64,000 nucleotides of DNA. Origin: an uncultured Arthrobacter sp. GTDB lineage: Bacteria > Actinomycetota > Actinomycetes > Actinomycetales > Micrococcaceae. The stretch covers positions 35,828 through 99,827 of the forward strand of contig NZ_CANLXP010000013.1 of NCBI RefSeq assembly GCF_947495145.1, given 5' to 3'. Shown in pieces: positions 58,606 to 64,000 of the stretch (its first letter is position 1; every line of letters starts with the position of its first letter). Made by a program: the position numbers and the translations under genes. The notes below the pieces were generated by a model, which was not told the origin of the DNA, made no database searches, and saw only the letters and a program-made list of their open reading frames with translations.

Positions 58606-59662
58606 CCTTCAGTGCCGGCAGGGCTTTCGTCCGGATGAACGGCAGGGCCTCGCTTCGGAGGGTGCTCACCGCACTGCGGGCCGTCGAGAGTCCCCGGCGG
58701 GCAAGGGGCATCGCCGTGGCATAGGCGGGATAGAGCGGCGACAGCGGCTTGTCCCAGGTGCCCAGGAGCAGGTTCTCATGTTTTGCCCAGCCCATCTTGA
58801 ACTTTGAGACGCCGTCGTTCAGGAGTCCGTTGAAGTCATATCGCTCGACTCCGCGCTCCTTCATTTCCCGGATGGCAAGCCACTTCAGCGCGTAGTTGGC
58901 GCGGAGCCGCTCGCCCTCCTCGGTCATGCCGCCGTACAGCTCGAACGCGGTGGAATCGCTTGCCGACAGCCAGAGGAACGCCACCATGGTGTTCCCCTGG
59001 AACGCGGCGTAGACGGGCGAGGCTGCACCGAGATTGTTGAAGATGTCGAGGTAATAGCGGTCCTCGTGGATACCGAAACCTGCACGTTGAGCCGTTTCCC
59101 GATAGACCTTCAGGCAATCGGACAGCTCATCCCGAGTCACCTCCCGGAACTCCAGCTCTTCCCGTCCGGACTTGCGGATGTACTGGCGGTGCTTCTTCGA
59201 CATCTCCGCCAGCAGCTCTTCCTCCGTCAGCTTCAGGTCGAGGATGAGCGTACGCGGTATGAGAATGGTGTTCTGGGTGGGACGGAACCCTGCAGCGGTC
59301 ACGGCATTGGCGAATTCCGACTCGGCATCCCAGTCCGGCTCGATGTTGAGTACGGTGCCTGCGTACGCCTCGCGGGCATAGCGGGCGAGCGCCTCGAGTA
59401 CCTCCCGGGCATCTTCGGCGCGGCATGCCGGTCCGCGCGGAATGTAGACCAGGGCACGGAACGGCAGCGGCAGTCGTCGAATCAGGATCTGCGCGCAGGC
59501 AACGGTTTCGTCGTCGCGATTCAGGAGAAGCCGTTCGGTCCGCCAGCCGTGGTCGGCCTTCGTCTGCCCCCACCCCCACAGCTGCTGCGGGTGACCATTC
59601 AGGCGGTTGACCGCAGCATCCCATTCGGGCGCGTTCCAACACGGAGCAATGACGAGGTTCAT
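58550..59662 (-). CDS. FemA/FemB-like peptidoglycan bridge aminoacyltransferase
   Basis: QLWGWGQTKADHGWRTERLLL; MSKKHRQYIRKSGREELEFREV; RYDFNGLLNDGVSKFKMGWAKHENLLLGTWDKPL; overlaps manA convergently by 56 nt. Confidence 0.93.
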   Translation of the reverse strand: MNLVIAPCWNAPEWDAAVNRLNGHPQQLWGWGQTKADHGWRTERLLLNRDDETVACAQILIRRLPLPFRALVYIPRGPACRAEDAREVLEALARYAREAYAGTVLNIEPDWDAESEFANAVTAAGFRPTQNTILIPRTLILDLKLTEEELLAEMSKKHRQYIRKSGREELEFREVTRDELSDCLKVYRETAQRAGFGIHEDRYYLDIFNNLGAASPVYAAFQGNTMVAFLWLSASDSTAFELYGGMTEEGERLRANYALKWLAIREMKERGVERYDFNGLLNDGVSKFKMGWAKHENLLLGTWDKPLSPLYPAYATAMPLARRGLSTARSAVSTLRSEALPFIRTKALPALKAKAASLRAGRAQAPTRQD

Positions 59663-59670
59663 GGGGCTAA

Positions 59671-59724
59671 GCCTATCGGCAGGGTCCCGATGCGAGCGCA
59701 GCGAGCGTCGGGGGGCCGATAGGC
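59671..59724. repeat. Inverted repeat gcctatcggc / gccgataggc
   Basis: 10-bp perfect arms at 59671-59680 and 59715-59724; inner cccga/tcggg arms. Confidence 0.7.
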
Positions 59725-59800
59725 GCTACTGGCCGAGGGGCCTGCGCCGAGCGCCAGCGAGGTGTGGGAGGGCAGCAGGCGCTATCGGCAGGGGGACAGA

Positions 59801-59913
59801 CGTCCCGATCTGCTCAGGTTTCCATGCATTGTCGCGACCCTTGTATCCACCGAGCTCAGAAAGGACTGGGGTGTTTGCATGGGGTCGACGCAAAAGCTGA
59901 GCAGATCGGGACG
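59801..59913. repeat. Long-range inverted repeat cgtcccgatctgctcag / ctgagcagatcgggacg
   Basis: 17-bp perfect arms at 59801-59817 and 59897-59913, separated by 79 bp. Confidence 0.85.
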
Positions 59914-59922
59914 CCGCAGAGG

Positions 59923-60960
59923 CTAGCTCAGACGCGCGTAGCTCTCCCACTTATGCGCCTGGTGTTCGCCGTCAACCACGCGGATGGTGCCCGACTTCGA
60001 GCGCATCACGATCGACTGCGTCAGCACCTTGCCACCGGAGTAGCGGACGCCACGCAACAGGTCTCCGTCGGTAATGCCGGTTGCCGCAAAGTAGCAGTTG
60101 TCGCTGGTGACAAGGTCATTCGTGGAAAGCACGCGCTCCAGGTCGTGACCGGCGTCGAGCGCTTTCTGCTTCTCGTCGTCGCTGGTGGGCCACAGCCGGC
60201 CCTGGATCACGCCTCCCAGCGACTTGATGGCACAGGCTGCGACAATGCCTTCGGGAGTTCCGCCGATACCCATGAGCGCATCGATGTCGGTGCCTTCGCG
60301 TGCGGCCGCAATTGCACCGGCCACATCGCCGTCCATCAGGAACCGGGTGCGGGCACCGGCGTCGCGGATTTCCTGGACAAGTGGACGGTGCCGGTCGCGG
60401 TCGAGGATCATCACGTTGACCTGGTTGACCTTCTTGCCCTTGGCCTTCGCAATCAGGTGCAGGTTCTGCTTCACGGGCAGGCGGAGATCCACCATGTCCG
60501 CAGCTTCCGGACCGGTGACCAACTTCTCCATGTAGAAGACGGCCGAGGGATCGAACATGGTGCCGCGCTCAGCCACAGCAAGGACCGCAAGCGCGTTGTT
60601 GATGCCCAGCGCAGTCAGCCGGGTGCCATCGATGGGATCAACCGCGACGTCGCACTCAGGACCGCTGCCGTCACCCACATGCTCACCGTTGTAGAGCATG
60701 GGCGCCTCGTCCTTTTCGCCCTCACCGATAACCACGACGCCGTTGAAGTGGACGGTCGAAAGGAGCGAACGCATGGCGTCAACGGCCGCGCCGTCGGCCT
60801 TGTTCTTGTCACCGAACCCGACCCAGTGCCCACCGGCGATGGCTGCCGCTTCGGTGACGCGCACCAGCTCGAGGGCGAGGTTGCGGTCCGGCTCGTCATC
60901 CCCGACTGCGAGGGCGGGAGAAAGGGTGGAATACTGCGCGTTTCTTGCGGTGTCGGACAC
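59923..60960 (-). CDS. glpX: Fructose-1,6-bisphosphatase class II
   Basis: NLALELVRVTEAAAIAGGHWVGFGDKNKADGAAVDAMR; VIGEGEKDEAPMLYNGE; DPIDGTRL. Confidence 0.97.
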   Translation of the reverse strand: MSDTARNAQYSTLSPALAVGDDEPDRNLALELVRVTEAAAIAGGHWVGFGDKNKADGAAVDAMRSLLSTVHFNGVVVIGEGEKDEAPMLYNGEHVGDGSGPECDVAVDPIDGTRLTALGINNALAVLAVAERGTMFDPSAVFYMEKLVTGPEAADMVDLRLPVKQNLHLIAKAKGKKVNQVNVMILDRDRHRPLVQEIRDAGARTRFLMDGDVAGAIAAAREGTDIDALMGIGGTPEGIVAACAIKSLGGVIQGRLWPTSDDEKQKALDAGHDLERVLSTNDLVTSDNCYFAATGITDGDLLRGVRYSGGKVLTQSIVMRSKSGTIRVVDGEHQAHKWESYARLS

Positions 60961-61063
60961 GTTTACCTCATCGTTGAATTAGCGGTGACTCTTCCGCAAT
61001 CATAGTGCGGCGCCGCCGTCGGGCCATTTCCGTGACGCGACAGGCGTAAGCGACAATGGTTCG

Positions 61064-61654
61064 GTGAGCAATACCCAGGAGAACCAGCAGGAAGCACCGG
61101 CCACCCCGGTGCTCACGGCCAAACAGGCAAAGCGCGCCAACGCGTCGTCCATCGGCATGTTCATCGCCACCGCAGTCACGCTGGGCCTGGTTCTCTTTGT
61201 CGTACTGCTGAATCCCACCCACACAGCCGAGACCTACACGCGCGACGTCGACGTCGCCACTATCGCCTCGCAGGCCGAGGACACTGCCGGATACCTCCCC
61301 GTCGCTGCTGAGCTGCCGGACGGCTGGACCGCCAACTACGCCCGCTGGACCGGAACAGCGTCCGACGGCGTTGCCTTCTGGGAAGTGGGATATCTCACCC
61401 CGGAGCGGCAGTTCATCCAGGTAACACAGACCAACAGTGCAAACCCCACCTGGCTCTCCCAGCGCCTTGAAGGCGCTGAGCCTTCCGGGCAACGCGTGAT
61501 CGACGGCGTCACCTGGGAACTGCTCGACAGCACCTCCGGCGACGCGTTCCTCACCACCGAACAGGACGGCTACACGCTCATCCTGAATGGCACGGCCGAC
61601 CTTGCGCAGTTCGACGTTCTCGGCGGCGCGGTTCTGAACGCACTGGACGGGTAG
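61064..61654 (+). CDS. DUF4245 family membrane-anchored protein
   Basis: Single TM; LPDGWTANYARWTGTASDGVAFWEVGYLTPERQFIQVTQT; divergent from glpX. Confidence 0.88.
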   Translation: MSNTQENQQEAPATPVLTAKQAKRANASSIGMFIATAVTLGLVLFVVLLNPTHTAETYTRDVDVATIASQAEDTAGYLPVAAELPDGWTANYARWTGTASDGVAFWEVGYLTPERQFIQVTQTNSANPTWLSQRLEGAEPSGQRVIDGVTWELLDSTSGDAFLTTEQDGYTLILNGTADLAQFDVLGGAVLNALDG

Positions 61655-61733
61655 CCCTCGCAGGTCAACCAGGCGCAGCTCAACGTGGTGTCACCTTCGG
61701 TGGACAGGAAATCCTTCGCAGTACAGTAAACCC

Positions 61734-62348
61734 GTGACCACTCAACTGACTCCCGCTGAAGCCTGGCAGAAACTGCGCGAAGGGAACGGACGGTTCATCT
61801 CCGCCTCCTCGTCCCACCCCAACCAGGACGCTTCCCGACGAGCGTCGCTGGTGAACACCCAGGATCCGTTTGCGGTCATCTTCGGTTGCTCAGACTCCCG
61901 CCTCGCAGCCGAGATTATTTTCGACGTCGGACTAGGCGACATTTTCGTGGTCCGTACGGCGGGACAGGTGATCGACGACGCCGTGCTCGGTTCGCTCGAA
62001 TACAGCGTCAGCGTGCTCAACGTTCCGTTGATCGTGATTCTTGGACACGACTCCTGCGGCGCGGTCACTGCCACTGCACAGTCCGTCGAATCCGGCACCA
62101 TGCCTCCGGGCTTCATCCGCGACCTCGTTGAGCGCATCACCCCGTCCGTGCTGACGTCCCGCCGCAACGGGGTGGACGACATCAACGGCATGGTCGAAGA
62201 GCACATCCGGCAGACCGGCCAGCGGCTCGTTGACTCTTCCCGCGTCATCGGGGACGCCGTCGAGAAGGGGACCACCGCCGTCGTCGGCGTTACCTACCGG
62301 TTGGATGAGGGCAAGGCCGACGTCGTTTCGGAGCTAAGCAGTCTTTGA
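61734..62348 (+). CDS. Beta-class carbonic anhydrase
   Basis: AVIFGCSDSRLAAEIIFDVGLGDIFVVRTAGQ; ILGHDSCGAVTA. Confidence 0.97.
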   Translation: MTTQLTPAEAWQKLREGNGRFISASSSHPNQDASRRASLVNTQDPFAVIFGCSDSRLAAEIIFDVGLGDIFVVRTAGQVIDDAVLGSLEYSVSVLNVPLIVILGHDSCGAVTATAQSVESGTMPPGFIRDLVERITPSVLTSRRNGVDDINGMVEEHIRQTGQRLVDSSRVIGDAVEKGTTAVVGVTYRLDEGKADVVSELSSL

Positions 62349-62350
62349 TT

Positions 62351-62369
62351 TGTGGCGCATTGCGCCACA
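62351..62369. promoter_or_regulatory. Near-perfect 19-bp palindrome upstream of fumC
   Basis: tgtggcgca-t-tgcgccaca, 16 bp before the proposed fumC ATG at 62385. Confidence 0.5.
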
Positions 62370-62384
62370 GGCGAGAATTGGCGC

Positions 62385-63812
62385 ATGACAATCGATTCCC
62401 AGGCAAACGTCGACTACCGCATTGAACACGACACCATGGGCGAGGTCCGGGTTCCGGCGAACGCCCTCTACCGTGCACAGACCCAGCGCGCCGTAGAGAA
62501 CTTCCCAATCTCCGGCAAGACGCTTGAGCGGACCCATATCGAGGCCTTGGCACGGATCAAGAAGGCGGCAGCAACGGCCAACGCTGAACTGGGCGTGCTC
62601 GACGAGGAGCTTGCCCGCGCCATCGAAAACGCTGCCGATCAGGTTGCGTCCGGCAAGTACGACGGCGACTTCCCCATCGATGTGTTCCAGACCGGCTCAG
62701 GAACGTCCTCCAATATGAACACCAATGAGGTGCTCGCCGAGCTCGCAACGCGCGCGCTGAAGGATGGCGGCAGCGACAAGGTGGTCCATCCCAATGACCA
62801 TGTGAACGCCTCGCAGTCTTCGAACGATGTGTTCCCGACGTCGGTTCACGTCGCGGCGACCTCGGCGCTGATGAACGACCTGATCCCTGCGCTGGAGTAC
62901 CTCGCGGCGTCGCTTGAGCGTAAGGCCGAGGAGTTCGCCGGCGTCGTGAAGTCGGGACGCACGCACCTCATGGACGCCACGCCGGTCACCCTTGGACAGG
63001 AGTTCGGCGGCTACGCCGCGCAGGTCCGCTACGGCGTCGAGCGCATTAACGCCTCCCTCCCCCGTGTGGCTGAGGTTCCCCTCGGCGGCACCGCCGTCGG
63101 AACCGGTATCAACACCCCGGCCGGCTTCTCCGCCCGCGTGATCGAGCTCCTGGCCGAAGACACCGGGCTGCCGCTCACGGAGGCTCGCAACCACTTCGAG
63201 GCGCAGGCCAACCGGGACGGGCTCGTTGAGGCATCGGGGCAGCTGCGGAACATCGCGTACTCGTTCATGAAGATCAACAACGACCTGCGCTGGATGGGAT
63301 CCGGCCCCAACACCGGTCTCGGCGAGATCGCCATCCCCGATCTACAGCCGGGTTCATCCATCATGCCGGGCAAGGTCAATCCCGTGATCTGCGAGGCGGC
63401 CATCATGGTCGCCGCCCAGGTGATCGGCAATGACACCACCATCGCGCTGTCCTCGACCAACGGCGCGTTCGAGCTCAACGTCGGCATTCCGGTCATGGCC
63501 GCCAACCTGCTCGAGTCCATCCGCCTGCTCGCCAACACCAGCCGGGTGATGGCGGACAAGATGATTGACGGACTCACCGCCAATGAGGAGCGTGCCCGCT
63601 TCCTCGCCGAGGCGTCGCCGTCGATCGTGACGCCGCTGAACAAGTACATCGGCTACGAGAACGCCGCAAAGATCGCCAAGAAGGCCGTGGCCGAGGGGCT
63701 CACAGTCCGGGAGGCCGTCGTCGCGCTCGGGTATGTTGAGCGCGGTGAGTTGACGGAAGCGCAGCTGGACGAGGCGCTCGACGTGCTCTCCATGACGCGC
63801 CCGCCGCAGTAA
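62385..63812 (+). CDS. fumC: Class II fumarate hydratase
   Basis: [53 protein letters not shown] 62385 preferred over 62352, which lies in the palindrome. Confidence 0.97.
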   Translation: MTIDSQANVDYRIEHDTMGEVRVPANALYRAQTQRAVENFPISGKTLERTHIEALARIKKAAATANAELGVLDEELARAIENAADQVASGKYDGDFPIDVFQTGSGTSSNMNTNEVLAELATRALKDGGSDKVVHPNDHVNASQSSNDVFPTSVHVAATSALMNDLIPALEYLAASLERKAEEFAGVVKSGRTHLMDATPVTLGQEFGGYAAQVRYGVERINASLPRVAEVPLGGTAVGTGINTPAGFSARVIELLAEDTGLPLTEARNHFEAQANRDGLVEASGQLRNIAYSFMKINNDLRWMGSGPNTGLGEIAIPDLQPGSSIMPGKVNPVICEAAIMVAAQVIGNDTTIALSSTNGAFELNVGIPVMAANLLESIRLLANTSRVMADKMIDGLTANEERARFLAEASPSIVTPLNKYIGYENAAKIAKKAVAEGLTVREAVVALGYVERGELTEAQLDEALDVLSMTRPPQ

Positions 63813-63823
63813 GCACGCGCGCA

Positions 63824-63874
63824 AAAAGCGAGGGTCCCTCATGGATGCAAAATCCACAAGGGACCCTCGCTTTT
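63824..63874 (+). terminator. Rho-independent terminator of fumC
   Basis: aaaagcgagggtccct...agggaccctcgctttt, 16-bp perfect arms ending in T-tract. Confidence 0.9.
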
Positions 63875-63896
63875 CACGTTCCCAAACCCCCATGAG

Positions 63897-63917
63897 TTGG
63901 CAGGACACACCCCTTAT
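63897..63917. repeat. Half copy of the 31424-31473 palindromic repeat
   Basis: ttggcaggacacaccccttat; second arm not present in the remaining 83 bp. Confidence 0.75.
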
Positions 63918-64000
63918 AGCGGGGGCAAAGTCATATGGTCGAAGCAACGCTCTGATTGATGGAGCGTTTGATGGTCAAGTTGTTTCCTGTGAATGCGCGT

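Noticed and set aside
59764-61005. 413-aa plus-strand ORF
   Set aside because: Antisense to glpX; no domain-like features.

Overview
High-GC actinobacterial chromosome segment, most like Arthrobacter/Micrococcaceae by gene content (rpfB, whiB-type, Trm112/DUF3499, DUF5719, DUF222-HNH, Pmt, TgpA). I saw no rRNA, tRNA or CRISPR array. Most of the window is ordinary housekeeping: ksgA-rpfB-prfC, tatD, MoxR/DUF58/TgpA, gabD, rsmI/pmt, ahcY, purK-purE-LCP-manA, glpX and fumC. The main accessory region is about 7.4-18 kb. It is a sugar-catabolic regulon: a large secreted multidomain glycoside hydrolase diverging from a GH36 alpha-galactosidase, an ABC importer (SBP plus two permeases, no ATPase) and a LacI-type regulator. 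Three LacI-operator-like palindromes sit in the divergent intergenic region, and hairpins lie on both sides of the SBP gene. The first 5.5 kb is a decaying region: a frameshifted RES-type toxin beside an intact antitoxin-like gene, a 5'-truncated metallophosphoesterase, and a broken paralogue beside an intact one. Other points: a 260-bp tandem duplication of the tatD 3' end at the edge of a probable inserted block, a triplicated start-codon region of rsmI that creates two mini-ORFs, a single-base frameshift in a DUF222-HNH gene, several intergenic repeat families, and an unusual number of genes with in-frame tandem-repeat tails or linkers. I did not find a convincing new defence or biosynthetic system. 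The strongest candidates for follow-up are the glycan-utilisation locus and the rsmI leader. All family assignments come from reading translated sequence, not from database searches.
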